This document shows positions 1 through 13,239 of a DNA stretch of 64,000 bases, in pieces (the first letter of the stretch is position 1; the number at the start of each line of letters is the position of its first letter). The notes beneath the pieces were generated by a model. It saw only the letters and a list, made by a program, of their open reading frames with translations, did no database searches and had not been told where the DNA came from. A program made the position numbers and the translations under genes. The stretch is from the NCBI RefSeq assembly GCF_901709675.1, contig NC_051098.1:14351918-14415917 (forward strand), written 5' to 3'. The DNA comes from Syngnathus acus. Its lineage: Eukaryota; Chordata; Actinopteri; Syngnathiformes; Syngnathidae.

Positions 1-3000
1 TGTGTATTCATCAATTCCTTTTGCGTGGCATGCCTCAGAGAACATAGGATGGACACCACGACGAGAATGCGCCTAGCGTGAAATTGTCATCCTGGGCTCA
101 CACCTTGTCGGAGGGAGAAGAAGGAGGTGGCGATTGCTTGCTTATGTGGCGACATGTTGAATAAAAGTGTTAATCTTAAAATGTTCATGGAGAAAGGATG
201 CGGGGAGCCGCCATTCTTCAAGACAGAAATTGAACTGAATAGAAATTTGCTATTCCTGAAGTTGGAAACATGTTCTTCCTGTCATCTGCATCAACTTAAC
301 TATGATGCATCAGTGAGCATCTTTTAGAGAACATGATCATAAAAAAAAAAAAGCTCGCCTATTAATGGAATCCATTTGTCTGTACAGAGAGCCGTGGAGC
401 AGCTTAAATAAGATGCACGGCATGCGTTAATATCTCATTCGGATAAAGGCGGCGTGAATAAATATATGCGCACTCCAGTCGGTAGATGAGCGCAAATCAC
501 TGAAGTGAGCCACTTCTATCAACTTTGCTGATTTTTCTTTGTGCCATAAAGTCTTGCAAAGTAGGCCACAGAGTTGAGTTAGTCCCCCCCAAGAGAATAA
601 CAGATAGCTCTAGTGTTTCCGCCCCTCTCATTTCCACACATTGAATTCACCTTAAATAACTTTTTTGTCAGTATTTAGTGAGAAGCAAATTGTGCCCTAA
701 ATAAATACAAAAAGAGACCCTCGGTCTTAATCCTTCATTTTATCGGAGACATTAAGCAATGAAATGGGTGTTTGCGCCGTTGTGGCTGTGAACACAGCCA
801 AGTTGATTCTCGGCCAAGCAAAGCGGCTCTTTTCGATGTCTTTATATTCAGCGCCGGTAACAATGCGGAAGCTTAAATGGACTCGGTAAAGGCCAAGTCG
901 GCAAACTGTAGAAAATCTTCACTTGCGGATGATGTCAATTCTAGTTAGCGCTCGGTAGCCACTTTCAGTCGCGCGTCTGTGTGACGCTTCAGTCGACCGT
1001 GATTCAAGCGCCCCTTCTACATGAAGCCTTTAGTCTACAAGACATTTTGTAAGCTCGAATAAAATATATTAAAGGTCGATATATACGTCGACATAAAGCA
1101 TGCAGTCATTTATCAGATGCATGTAAAATCATAACTGTTCCATCACACCGTAAAGGTAAAAAGAAATAAAGCTGCATGACGTTGCTGTAAACGACATGAT
1201 TGGTGACTCTATTAAAAATGTTTTTTTTGCTGATGTTATTTGTGCCACGTAGGCTAAAGCGCCGCCTCCTCTTCTTCCCTAGACGCAGGCTGCTTTCAAG
1301 TAAAGCCTGGCGACGAGCACCCGGTAGCGGCGCCGTGATACTCGGGTGAGTTTTTTAAATTGAAACCGCAACCAAAAAAAAAACTCATTGCGAACACTTA
1401 GTTATTTTTTTATTTTTTTACTACATTTCGTTTATTTATTTATTTTTGAGAATCACACTTTGCCACATCCTGTGCGGACCTGCTATTCGGCCAGAGGTGG
1501 AATAGTGCAAAAGCGGCATCCCATTGGCTTTTCACATTCAGATCCAAGCTGTCATATTATTATTATTTTTTTCTTTCTTCGCCCCGCTCACATGCACGCA
1601 GTGTGACACTGATAGCTCCGAGCTCACATGGGCAGAGCTTGAACGGCCTGGCGGGGCCTGTGCAAGTGGGAGCGAGCTCCATTATCAGATGGCTGCTTGG
1701 CCACCCGGCATCCTCCCTGCCATCCTCTCCTCCTTGCTCGTCCTGCAGCAGATTTAATTTCTTGTCCCAACAGGGCCAATGCTCCCTCTGAGGAGCCATG
1801 GCTGTGCTGTGAACACAGATGGAGGATTCAGATGAGAGATGCGTTTGATAAACTTGTGAATGTCAGCAGATGAAACATGATTGCTTGCTTTCCAGCGACT
1901 ATTTTGTCCCCTTAGAATTCGACACATGAATCCACAGCACCGAGGCGCTAGCTGGTAAACAGCAGTTATCAAACGATGGCGCGCTCTTGTGCTATTCGGT
2001 ATGCAGCCGTGCCCCCCCCCCCCCACACACACACACACGCTGCAAACCCCCACAGTGCAAAATGTTTCTTGTGATAAGAAAATGACACAATCTGTTACTT
2101 TGTGTTTCATCATCTATTTCTTTATTCTATTGAACAAACAATTTAAGACTAGCGCTCCACTTAAAGGTGGTGACGTTTTATGTACATTCTTTTCACAATT
2201 TACAGATGTTTCATTAACAGGTCTGTGATGTTAAAATACCCCAAGGGCCAAGAAATAGGATTGTTGCCATACTTCGTATATATTGCTGAATGTATATTTG
2301 TGGATTTTTTTAGATAATTATATTTTCAATAATTGTATACATTTAATTTTAAATAATATTATAAAGCAATCATTTTCAAAAAAATAATGTAAAAATGAAA
2401 AATTAAATAACAAATGCTGTTTTTAAGCTCTTCACACACAGGCCTCAGACGTTCCCGTGTGGAAAGACCCGTCTCTCCTCCGTCCATTAGGTGGCAGTGT
2501 TGCTGCCTTAGTCTTTTAAAAATTGGAAATTGCGAAAGAGATTAACTGGCTTTATCTCATCTTCTACGCGTTTATTTAACACAAGTCGTCAAACAAAATT
2601 GGTTTCGAGGTTGCCACCAAAGACATTCTTCTTCTACTGTTTCTTCTCCCGTCGCAGTGGCCAAGAAGAAGAACATCTTCTGGCTTCGAGGCAAAGCTTC
2701 AAAACAAATTGCATGTTCTCTTTCCCGACTTCGATTCCCCCGTCAGTCGAGACGACAAAGCTTTGCCCGGACGAGAAAGTCTACTACCGACTGCTAAAGT
2801 CGCTCAACTATGCAAACCTTAAGTGGCGTCATTTAACGGCAACAATCCTTGCGACAGATTTCATTTCCGACACAGCTTGCGTTGGAAAACTTTCAGTTTC
2901 CTTCACTACCTGCTGGCCGTTAGATTGAATGCACAGTTGAGACTTTTGCAGCCACGGCCAAATCTCTTCTGGCATCAACGTCACGGCCGCTAAATGTAGC

Positions 3001-3640
3001 AAATATTGAAGCGGATTGTTTTCTGAGAGCTGAGCCCGAGCCGGCGAGGGACCATGAGAGGAAATTGATCGTGCTGTTGACAGGCCTGCAGGAGGCTTTT
3101 ATGCACAGTGGGAGTGTCTGCCCGCAGCACTGCACTGCACAGTTGGAGGAGGGGGGGGGCGAGGAACCCAAACGAACCGCATCAGCTCGTCGGACAAAGG
3201 TTTAAAATAGAAACTTAATGATCCGCAATATGAGCAGTAAGAAAGCAAGCGTTGTTTTCACCTGCATATACATATTGGCTTAATGAAATCAACAGAGCGT
3301 TTTTCAATTAGGGTTGAATGTCTTTTGAGGCGGATGCTGAGGGAAAAAGAAAATGGTTTCCTCATCCTTTCAAGTCATTTTGGAGTTTGGCACAAGCAGA
3401 GAGAGCCGAATTAACGTTTGTGTTTTGGGAAGGAGATTTTTGTCTTTTGGAGCATGGAGGGCAGGAAATGAGATTGGCACTTCTAATTGATTCCATTTTG
3501 CAGGTGGAGACCTATTTGTTTGTTTCTTGAACTTAAAACGCAGCGATGGCCTCAAATTAAAGCCGGTCTTGATTCGCTCGGTTACCGTTATCGCCGTCTG
3601 TGCTACTACGAGGCACTCTAGTCCAAAGTGTCAGGAATGT
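1..3640. other. Intergenic, no gene recognised
   Basis: I see no exon with protein similarity here. The longest frame (2530-2928, plus) has no recognisable domain and no splice context. Visible content is simple sequence: A/T runs, a C-run followed by (CA)n at about 2012-2038, and a CTCF-like match on the plus strand at 2484-2497 (CCATTAGGTGGCAG). It probably belongs to the large upstream flank of lrfn1, whose 5' non-coding exon must lie somewhere to the left of 30391, but no donor can be assigned from sequence alone. Confidence 0.6.
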
Positions 3641-3660
3641 GCCACTAAAAAAAAAAAAAA

Positions 3661-3960
3661 AATCAAGCAATGCTTAATTTCCATTAGTTAACCAGAATTA
3701 ATGAATTAACTTATTAATTATTAATCGCTTTCTCAGTTTTAAGTCCTGTCAGTGACCATAGCGTGCTTGTCTACAGATATTGATTTACTTTTCTGTTTGT
3801 TTTTTTGTTTTGTTTTTTGGGTCAGAAAGATGTCACACAAAAATCAAGCAATGCTTCATTTCCATGAGTTAACTGGAATTAATTAATTATTAATAGTTTC
3901 AGTTTCAAATCCTTTCAGTGACCATATCGAGTTTGTCCACATATATTGATTTTTCTCGCT
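3661..3960. repeat. Diverged direct repeat, two copies
   Basis: A segment at 3661-3795 beginning AATCAAGCAATGCTT is repeated at 3842-3957. Both copies share the order ATCAAGCAATGCTT, ATTTCCAT, AGTTAAC, GAATTAAT, TTTCAG, TCAGTGACCATA, then a T-rich end with ATTGATTT. The offset is about 180 bases and the copies are roughly 75-80 percent alike by eye. It is either an old local tandem duplication or two copies of an unidentified interspersed repeat. No reading frame is shared. Confidence 0.75.
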
Positions 3961-4459
3961 TTCTTTGCAAAGTAAACAGGTTAAAAATTATGTATACGTC
4001 TTAAACCAGTAGTTTTTCTTGACACCAATCAAATCTCTCATCTGCTTCCTGACAGCCACACCATGAACACAAAAAGATACCAGCGAGGTTGATTAGTGTT
4101 TTTTTTTCCGGAAAAGTCTCGATCGGTATAATTTCGGGTTTGTGTAAAACGGTGGTTGAAAAGCCGTAATTCAATCTGATGTGTGTTATCACAAACAGTG
4201 TGACAGTCTCATGTCTTTGGAAATGGCAGAGCTGCTCTTTTTGCCCTTAGAGCATCAAAACATACATTTTGCGATGAATTGTTTGTTTAGCTAGCGTAAA
4301 ACGCTCTTGTGTCTAGAGTTTATTTCGCCGACTGAATGATGATGCCGAAGAGTCGTCTAGTGGTGCTAAAAACAAAATAATTATCCGTGTTAAGCACATA
4401 GAAGGACCAATTTCGCATCCAGCACAATGAGGATCTCGGATGACACCGGCAAGCAGATG

Positions 4460-4580
4460 ATCCATCAATCGCTCCATTTTCTACAGCACGTCTCATTCGG
4501 GGTCACTGAAGACTCCATCTCCGCTGAGTTAGGGCAAGAGACCGGGGTGCAACTTGGCCTCATCACCTGTCAATCACACG
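4460..4580 (-). repeat. Diverged LINE/SINE 3' tail, L2 type
   Basis: The order CCATCAATCGCTCCATTTT, a GGGTCACTG block, CTGAGTTAGGGCAAGAG, then GTGCAACTTGG and CACCTGTCAATCACAC follows, with many mismatches, the very common fish tail that starts CATCCATCCATTTTCT and continues through the GGTGTACACCCTGGACTGGTCGCC region. This assignment rests on remembered repeat consensus. Strand is inferred from the CATCCATC end, which is the complement of the usual GGATGGATGG 3' tail. Confidence 0.55.
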
Positions 4581-6237
4581 ACCGAGACAGGGGGAAAAGA
4601 AAGTAGAAGAATCATTATTTGCTATGTACACAGACGTGGAACAAATTTCACCTCTGCATTTGACCCATCACAGCTATCAGGGTAACTCTCGATCCAAATT
4701 GACGTCAGCCGCCATGAGCAAATCCGTTTCGCGCCACATTTAAAGGGAGCGAAAAGTTTTGAATCAAGTCGGACGTGTTCACTCCCACAACGGCGCATAT
4801 TACCCTTTTTTATATGTGCCGGCTCACGCACGCCAGTGGAAATATTTATTCTTGGTTGGTTTATACATAAACATGACGAGTTAGCTAGATCAATTTTGCC
4901 CTGTTAATCTGCTGATTCTATTGTGTGAAGTACACTGTACAAACAATTATACACTTTTTATGTTAGCAGTCTAAAATCTGGATTGACCTATTTCACGCAC
5001 CAAATTAGAATTTGATGCCGAAGAGAGATGACATCAGAAGTTGGCCATCCGTCATTCTTGAAAGAGTCTGAGCAGAGCGCTGCATGCGTCAATAAATATT
5101 TGATGCCATCTTTCATTTATTCACCGGCCAGGTGTCGACCCCGCGGGTTTGCACCCGCAGCAAATCCCCGCACGATTTGACAGAATCCTCACGTGTCGTG
5201 GTTAAGGAGCAGCTACTTTGAGTAAACGTCAAGCCAGACAGAGTGTAATTGTTGATCGATGACTTTGTTTGTAATAAAACTACGCTTGTTAGAACAGGAA
5301 TATTCCGTCTAAAAACTGACAGCTGAACTGGTCGGGAAAGGTTAGAGAGAGCATCGACATCGTTGCGCGGACGGAACTGTCAGCAGCGGCTAATTGGATG
5401 TGTTTATCTGGTGATGCCAGCACAATAAAAAAAAAAAAGAAATTGTTTTTTCCGGAATTAGACTCTTTTAACTAAATAGTGACTTATTTACACCGCCCCC
5501 GGGCAACTGATTTAGCACTACAAAAAAAAATAGACCAGGAAAAATGTATTTGATTAAGTCTAGCAAATTTAACCTCTTCATTCCACACGGCAGATCGGAA
5601 GGACTCAATGGACACGTGAGAAATATGGGACAGCCGGTATGAAAGAGGGTTACCGTGGCAACCAGAGTCTTCAATGTCTCCAGGCAACCGGCACTCTGCG
5701 GTAGGCGACGTGTGCTAACGTACCTGTTGGTGATAATGGCGTTAGCTCGATGACGTTACCGTTTCCAGCAAATTCCGGTTTTAGGAACGTCTGTGACCTT
5801 TTTTTTCTTCCCCCCCGCCTAGTTCATCTTGTCAGGTGTTGCTGTGCTAACAAGTTTTTTTTTTAACACGCTCAGCTTTATTCACACTTGTCTGGAGGCG
5901 TTCTTTAATTGAATATAGATGCACACGGCGCGGCAGCGTTAAATCAGTGCGAGCTATTGGCAATGCTTATCTTGGTACAAATAGAAAATGACTGACTTGA
6001 AAGTTGCCGTTTGAATCTTCAGGGATGGATTCTTGGGTTGGCGTTTGTATGTTCTTCCTGTGCTTGTGTGTGTTTTCTCCGTTCCAAAAAGTTACATGTT
6101 AGGTAAGTTGAAGACAAACACGTTTCATAGATGTCGACGTGAGTGTGACTGGTTGTTTGGTAATACGATATCAAGCTACCGATACTATATCGAGCCCATC
6201 CATAAATAGCAAATAAAATAAATTTAATTAAAATTAA

Positions 6238-6264
6238 AAAAATATATATACGTATATATATAAA

Positions 6265-6345
<81 letters not shown>
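6238..6345. repeat. (TA)n microsatellite
   Basis: About 100 bases of alternating TA/AT with a few interruptions near the left end (ACGTATATATA, AAATTAATA), becoming pure from about 6267 to 6343. The flanks are AT-rich. It is self-complementary and so a likely site of length variation and assembly uncertainty. Confidence 0.95.
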
Positions 6346-6349
<4 letters not shown>

Positions 6350-6507
6350 TAAAATTGTATCTTAGAGACGACTTACTTGACTTAATGTTGAGTAAATACT
6401 AAATGTTCTGCTTGTAATGTTTTCTTTAATTGTTTTAAGCCTTAAGCTATCCTTAGGCATTATCTTAGTCAGGATAGATTATTTTTATTTCGACAATCCC
6501 TAATTAT

Positions 6508-6560
6508 GTGCCCTGGGTTGGACTGGCGACCAGTGGCGTGCACCACCTCTCACAGACTGT
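6508..6560. repeat. L2-like repeat 3' fragment
   Basis: The stretch TGCCCTGGGTTGGACTGGCG, then ACCAGTGGCGTGCACCACCTCTC, matches the well-known fish L2/SINE tail segment around GGACTGGCGACCAGTCCAGGG followed by the GTGTACCCCGCCTCTC block. It is short and isolated. Identification is from remembered consensus only. Confidence 0.55.
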
Positions 6561-8734
6561 AAGCCCCAAAAAATGTCTTCTTTGACATCACGCGTTGGAC
6601 CTTCAGCAAAAAAATTGAATTTAGGAATTTGGAGTCAAGGCGCGCCGAGCACAGATGTGTGACAGACATCATGTTCCCTTTTGTTTGATACAGACCAACG
6701 CCTCTCCCGCCACCCCCTCTTCGTTGTGCAGCACAACACAAGGAGAGATAAATTATTCAGGTGCCTCCCCGATGGCGACGCATTTACAGACGCTTGCTTG
6801 CGTCCGACCGGCCCATATTCTTCCTCTGCTCAGATGTGGCTCCCTTTTAAAAAGGCAGAAGAATACATGTGACCTCTGAGTAGCATTCTCGCTACTAATG
6901 CTTAATTTAGTCCTCTGGCGGTAAGGCGCTGCCGAAGCCTTAATCGTAAATATGTAGGATATCAAAATGAGCATGAAGGGGGGGGGCAAGCGGAGGATTA
7001 CTGTATATGTAAATAACAAGGTGAAGCGTGATTTCTTTCCGAGGCGAGGGAAGGATGAAAGAATGCGGCGGTCGGAGATAACAGCATTTGCTGCATGGGA
7101 GCCCGTGAAGGACGGCTCTCTCCTGACTTGTTTTTCTTTTCTGCTCTTTTGATGTCAGGCACAAGCGATGCAATGTGATTTGTTTCAATCTCGTGTCGAT
7201 GCCTGTTACGATAGTAGACGCCCGCTCAATTTGCCGTCCGTCAGTGGAACTGGTCTATTTTTTATTTTTTATTTGTCTGATCGTCCAGGAGCCTTGTTCT
7301 AATTGCAACACTTTAAATTGATTAATGACACAAAATAATAACAGGAGATGAACCAATATTATCAATTTTATTATATTAAATATTTTAATGAAATGATGCA
7401 AGTTTGACTTCCTGCGTTTCTTCCTGACTTTTTTTCATTGCACTTTTATAGCACCAAACACGCTGAGACTTTACAAAGTGCTCCGGCCCATTAAAGATAT
7501 GTCACTAAATAAATCATGCCATTAATTAAATATACACGCCATTATTAAAAATACAATTCCGCTGAAATCAAATATAAATAAATAAAAACGCCATTAAGTG
7601 ATGAATAACAACTTAAGTCATTAAAACTGTTTAATTTTCTTTTATTTTTTAAATCTTCATTTGGATTTCGGCGCCTTCATTGGTATTACATACAGCAGTG
7701 CACAAATTGTCTTGAGAGTCATGAAACAAAAACTAAACATCCCCAGCAGCCATAAAGGTAATGTATAACTAATTTATCCACGCGTAGAGTCGATAACCTT
7801 GACGTTTATAGCGTCGACGCTAACGGCAGACAGACCTCGACATGCAAATTATTTTTCTTCTTCTTCTTAAATGTTGTTTTAATCACCGACGGTGCCCAAG
7901 CGGCGAATAAGAAAGTGATGTGAAGTCCGCTCACTTTTAACAAAGACATCGGCCGGCTAAATAAATGGATCAATGACCGTGACTTTCCCCTGAATCCAAA
8001 TTGAGGATTTTTTTTTGTGCGTGTGTCTATCCAAGTGTGAATCCACCGACTATGTTTTATTTATGGTAATGTGTCTGTGAGGATTTCCAGTCAAAGGTTG
8101 AGTCAAGAATAACCTCTTGTACGGGGCCTGTTCTCTAAAAGGCTTCGAAGCGCCGAGGGACACACATACTCCCGCTCATCTTTTAGGTCACTTGCGGTTA
8201 CGCTAGCTTGTCATGTCTGAAACTTTCTTGTTTTAAGAGTCACTCAAGTCCGGTGAGAGACCGGACCGAGGACCACGTTGAGTGGCAGCTGGTCCACTTT
8301 GACATTTTATTTAATTTCCTCCATCATGGTTAGAAAGTAACAGATGGATGGATTCTTTGTGGTCATCAGCGGTGCTGTTTACATTTTTTTTCCAGATGTT
8401 AAGGCGATGCTGCTTACAGAGCAAAAGCGGACTTTCAAATCCTTCACTCTGATTAAGCTGTGTGTTTTTAGTCCCGCTGTTCTTCTCCTTCCTTCTGGCA
8501 AGTAAATTGGAGCACGCCTGACCTTTCATCAGCTACAAATAGCAAACTGGAGTGTTTAAGCCTCAAGTAGCACACCCGTTAACTTCAATTAATGAGGTGA
8601 GCGCCGCACGGGCGGGTGACATGTTCGTCATGCCGCCAATGTATTTAATTATTTCTTTTTTTGCTTCCTCTGTGATGTCTGCGGATGACATTCAAATAGG
8701 AAGCAAGATGTTTAATTGTTGGAGGGGTTTTAGT

Positions 8735-8800
8735 CATCAGCACGGTGGGTTAGTGGTGAAAATGTGTGGCTCACAGTTGGGTTTGAACCTTGCGTGTAAC
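8735..8800 (+). repeat. tRNA-derived SINE fragment
   Basis: The left part reads CAGCACGGTGGGTTAGTGG, a degenerate tRNA A-box region typical of fish SINE heads. It is followed at the expected distance by GGCTCACAGTTGGGTTTGAACC, a B-box-like end (GGTTTGAACC). The rest of the SINE body is not evident. It is not a tRNA gene: the arms do not pair into a cloverleaf. Confidence 0.65.
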
Positions 8801-9494
8801 ATATAGCCAAAGAAATGAGATGCAGAGGTTCATTTTTTTGGGATCGTTAAATGTATGTGATGTTGTTTTTCTCAAATTCGATTGGACATTTGGAGTGGAC
8901 CTTCGCTTCATATCAAAAGAACCATCGTTCTTTGAAAGATTTGATTACTGTTATAACCTTATTGTGGATTTTTTACGCTATCGATTGAAAGACGTCGAGC
9001 AGCGGACAAAGTAGAGAGAGGGGAGGTGATGATTCACGGCCGGCGGCAACAAGAATCCATCTTTTTTTTTTTTTTCTTCCCAACACTTAAATGCTTCTGA
9101 AGGCCACTAGCTGTGACATGCACCCTTTTTTAAGGGCTTCCGAGCATGATGACCCGGTCATCACGCTCGGCGTTGTCAGCTGTGCTCACGGAGAACAACA
9201 CGGATTCAAGCGGAAAAATCATAAACAGCCAGCGCCAAATAAACAAACAAATAAATTTTGAGCAAAACATGCTGTGGAACATTTTCATCGCATCGCTGGA
9301 AAGCAATTGTTGGACGATGGCATAGTTACTGAACACAATGCAAGATGTTGGCTAGCTTGTTTTGCACAAACATCAACATTGAGCAACCCCGTCGGAATTT
9401 ACGAGCACACTTGCTTTGGTGTTGCTGTGTTGGTTAGAAACTGAGTCCAAATCAGCTCAGCATTTGAATCCTTTAATATCTATGTGTGAACATC

Positions 9495-9720
9495 GACCAT
9501 GACTAGAAATGTCCGATCCCACATTTTTTTCTGACCGATACCAGTACTAAATTTTGGGTTAGTCACCCAAACCGATACCAAGCACCAATACCACTCGTAC
9601 TTTTCATACATAAAATTTCCCCATAAATTAATGACAGATAATTTAAAAAAACAACATGTATAATCTAATAAACTTTAAGTCCGATACCATGGCACCGATA
9701 CCCGCTATCGATACTCAGCC
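9495..9720. repeat. Dispersed repeat with GATACC/GGTATC motif
   Basis: Contains GACCGATACCAGTACTAAA, CCGATACCAAGCACCAATACC and GATACCATGGCACCGATACC. These are the reverse complement of the GGTATTGGCACTTGGTATCGG core that recurs at 10.6-10.8 kb. It appears to be an inverted, more diverged member of that family. The family name is not known to me; similar GGTATCGG-rich segments are common in fish genomes. Confidence 0.6.
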
Positions 9721-10480
9721 CTCCTGGCTGCCATTTGCGGCCATTTTTTCCCACATTGTTTCTAGTTGTCATTCCTGGCAGCCACAGCTTAGATTTGCGG
9801 AAGCAAGCGAACGTTTCCAAGAGTCCCAGCATCCCACAAGAGGTGACTTGTTCCACTCCACACGACTCCATATCCATTATAGATGGCAAGTGCAGTCGTG
9901 CCAGCAGTGTGCGTATGTTTACAGCTGTCAAATGCACCAGGAGGACTCGGTGATGACGCCTACAAAATACTACACGGCTCTCTTTTTCGCGGCACCGTAA
10001 CCGTATTTGCCAAAGTCAATCAATAATACATGAGGCGATAGATGTATTGGTGCGCATGGAATAATATTATGAATGCAATATAAGCAGGCTGTTGGAAGTT
10101 GCCGGAAACGATCCACTCAAGGCATATTTATGATTCAATACATTATTTATATTATTTTAAGCATTTTGTTTATTGATGGCAGGTGGATTACATGGCGGGA
10201 AAGACGCGGATGCAATTATAGCGTCACAGGAAATGAAAAAGAATAAAAGATTGATGTTAAATTCACCCTTTATTTTCTCGCTCTTCTGAATGGAGCAGAC
10301 ATTTAAACGGAACCGATTTTACGATCAAATGTGAGTTTGAGAAAAGGAGAAAAACAGAATGACACTCCTGGGAATTTGGAGAAATCTCAAAATAAGCTGC
10401 ATCTCAGTTTAAGCCACAGAGGTTCAAGCAGGGGGATAGGCTTATTTGCCGCTGTCTGCAACTCTCTTGGGGACAGGAAC

Positions 10481-10845
10481 TAGAAATTAGAAAGAAAAAA
10501 AAAGCCATATATTTTATGCAGTTTTTAGGAAATTTGCTATATTGACTATATTATTTATTTAAAATGATCTGTCATTGTTTTGTACGGGGAAAATATGCAG
10601 AAAAGAATTGCGGTATTGGCACTTGGTAACGGTGGTCATCGATACCGATACCAAGTGCTAATACCACAAATTAGAAGAGAAAAAAAAAGCCTTTTTTTTT
10701 TTTTACGCAGTTTTTAGGAAATCTGCTATATTGAATATATTATTCATTTAAAATGATCTGTCATTTTTTTTGTACGGGGAAAATATGCATAAAAGAAGAT
10801 TCGTGGTATTGGCACTTGGTATCGGTATCGATGACTACACAAATT
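10481..10845. repeat. Tandem pair of a ~183 bp repeat with hairpin
   Basis: Copy A (about 10487-10632) and copy B (about 10670-10826) share, in order, TTAGAA plus an A-run, TTTTTAGGAAAT, TGCTATATTGA, AAAATGATCTGTCATT, TGTACGGGGAAAATATGCA and GGTATTGGCACTTGGTA. Between them, 10612-10633 and 10640-10665 are imperfect inverted repeats of that same GGTATTGGCACTTGGTAACGG end, so the unit boundary is a hairpin. This looks like the terminal inverted end of a small DNA element that duplicated in tandem. No coding content. Confidence 0.75.
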
Positions 10846-11300
10846 TTGAATACTCGGTTTCGAAAAAAGAACTTACTGCTCCTTATCAGATGAAACTAAG
10901 ACACAGCAATAAGGCAAATTAAATACATTGATCCCAGGGCAAAGCAATAAGGCGACTTGTTCAGATAACCTGCTTGCGTCCCCTCCCTTGAATGTGTCAC
11001 CGATGGCCTTATCAAGCCCGGGGACAAATTACACGGCATTTCCACGTCCGGGTTGGACGTTTCCAGGGCAGACCGGAAATGAAGAGAGCTTACTCTTTAA
11101 CCCAGCTTTTATTGTTGTTCATTGTGTGCTGTTGTTTTTTTGCCCGGCGTCAAGTTGAAAATGGCCGCCCGGCTGTTGTGATTCATTCACCGGCTCTTGT
11201 TTACACAAAACTCGTCACATTCGTTTAGAGAATCGTGCTAAAGGCTGCCGCAAATACTTTTTTTTTGTTTTGTTTTCGGCTTTTTCTGTCTTTATTGGGG

Positions 11301-11424
11301 GAGAGGGGGTAGTAAAAACAAATGATAAAAGCTGCAAGTTTACAAAATGTGTTGACGCTGTGTCTTTTGCAGTCATTGATATGTGCCAAGGGCTTATGTC
11401 GCACTGGTAACCACTTTTTATTTT
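11301..11424 (+). repeat. Dispersed repeat pair, copy 1
   Basis: Shares the ordered blocks GAGGGGGTAGTAAAAA, AATGATAAA, GCTG, AAATGTGTTG, the GTGTCT block, GTCATTGATA, GGGCTTATG, CACTGGTAACCACTTTTT with a second copy at 11936-12060. The two lie in the same orientation about 635 bases apart. Unknown family; non-coding. Confidence 0.65.
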
Positions 11425-11935
11425 ATTTTTTTTTAATTCAAGATTGTCTACCTACACTTGATTTATCAGTCCAAATTCACTGTAATGACTTTTTTCTTCT
11501 TCTCCTTTTCACTGTAATGACTTATTGGTGCTCCCCAAAAAAATCCCATTAAAAACTGAAAAAAACATGAAATGATGTCCTCATGTAGAGCATGCAGCAA
11601 CGTCAATTCCCGAGATAATAAGCTCGGTGATATTATTAGTTTCGGATAATGAAGTGTAAAAGGTTAAAAATCCTGTAAATGAAACTCAAATATAAATGTG
11701 TGTCAGGTTGAAACGCTTCTTCCATAACTACTGACTATGTTTCCAGAGGCTAACAATTTGTCATAAAGTATAAATAAGGGCGGGATTAAATGTCCCCGTT
11801 AAGGGTTAACGGAGGATTTCATTATGTTAATGTGAGTCAAAATCATAAAGTACAAGCAGAGGATTTACACAAGTTGTCACATTGATTCCGCAAATTATGC
11901 TTGTGCTCTACGCTTGCTCAAATGTTTTTTGGCAG

Positions 11936-12060
11936 GGCAGAGGGTAGTAAAAAATGATAAAGAGCTGTTTTCTCCCTTGCGAAATGTGTTGCCGCAGTGT
12001 CTCGTCGTCATTGATACAGTTGGGGCTTATGCCACACAAGTACCTTTTTTGTTTTGCCCG
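11936..12060 (+). repeat. Dispersed repeat pair, copy 2
   Basis: Partner of the segment at 11301-11424: GCAGAGGGTAGTAAAAAATG, GATAAAGAGCTG, GAAATGTGTTGCCGCAGTG, CGTCATTGATACAG, GGGGCTTATGCCACAC, AAGTACCTTTTTTG. The copies differ by small indels and substitutions. Confidence 0.65.
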
Positions 12061-13239
12061 CTTCATGTATTGTGCAGAATTTCCAATCTTTGGTAATCCT
12101 CTTTAATGGCTCGTGCGTAGCAAAATATGCTAATGCTCGTCATGCTAAACATTTGTCTGGATGCCAGAATTTAGCATCATGTTCACCCTATTCTCTGGAA
12201 GCATTGTTGACATTGTGTTGCCACAAGGAAGTTGAATTGATTGTTTTTGTCATGCGGCTAACGTGGCGCCATCAAGTCAGGAAGTAAGCTAACTAGCAAC
12301 ACAAATGAACAGTTAGGCTAAACGGTGATCCAGTTTGTCTTTTCTCGATGGAGATGGTGCCTGCTCGCTTTATGCGGCAGTCGGCGAGGTGTGAAATCGC
12401 TTGGTTTTCACGACACTCGTTTGCCGTCTCAGGTTAAAGCTCAATGGGCCACTTTGGGGGGACATTGTAAAGCCTTTATTGAGAGCCTCAGACTTGACTT
12501 TTACAAATACACTAAACTGTGGAATGTTTTTAAGTTCTCGACAGTGGATGCTTTCAGATGTCCGACACAAATCTGACGTTCATCGTTTCAGTACTTTTAT
12601 ACACTTTGCGTTTGTGGAATGTAAACATCAACTAGTTTTTGTCCATATCAGAGGGCGGCCATTTTGTTTTGTACTGCCGCCTGTTGTCGACTGAAAATGA
12701 CGTCACAGTTCTTAACTCCAAATTCGAAATCAGGGATTCATCATTCTTACGGCATTCATTTATACTCAAACTGTAACATGTGTTTATAAAACTGAAAGTA
12801 CTGCCTTGTTTTGTCACAAGACGACTTAGTTTCTTACACCGCTCGGCAAACAAGTTCATTAAAACGAGACTCACATACACAATGAAATTATGTGGGGGGA
12901 AAATGGATCATCATGTTTCTGCAACAGAATTACAGTACAGACCAATTTAGAGTAACAATTTTTGGTCTTTTTTTTTTCCCAGGTGCTTGTTCAAAAATAA
13001 TTGGACAACATTACTGTGATCGGTTGCCCTTTATGATTTGTTCCATTGAAGTACAACAAAAGCCTTGTGCTCATTCAAAATCCAACTTGACAATTTAATG
13101 ATCACTCCTACCAGTTGGAAAAAAAACACTTTTAAATCATTGTTAGGCCGTCTTTTGTCCGCTTATGTGTTCTGTACGCAAGCCGACCATTCTGTTGTTC
13201 TGCTGCCAGTTAACCGCATTTAGTATTTCAACAAATTGC

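Noticed and set aside
2530-2928. 132-residue open frame, plus strand
   Set aside because: No family resemblance, serine/threonine-rich, no splice or promoter context.
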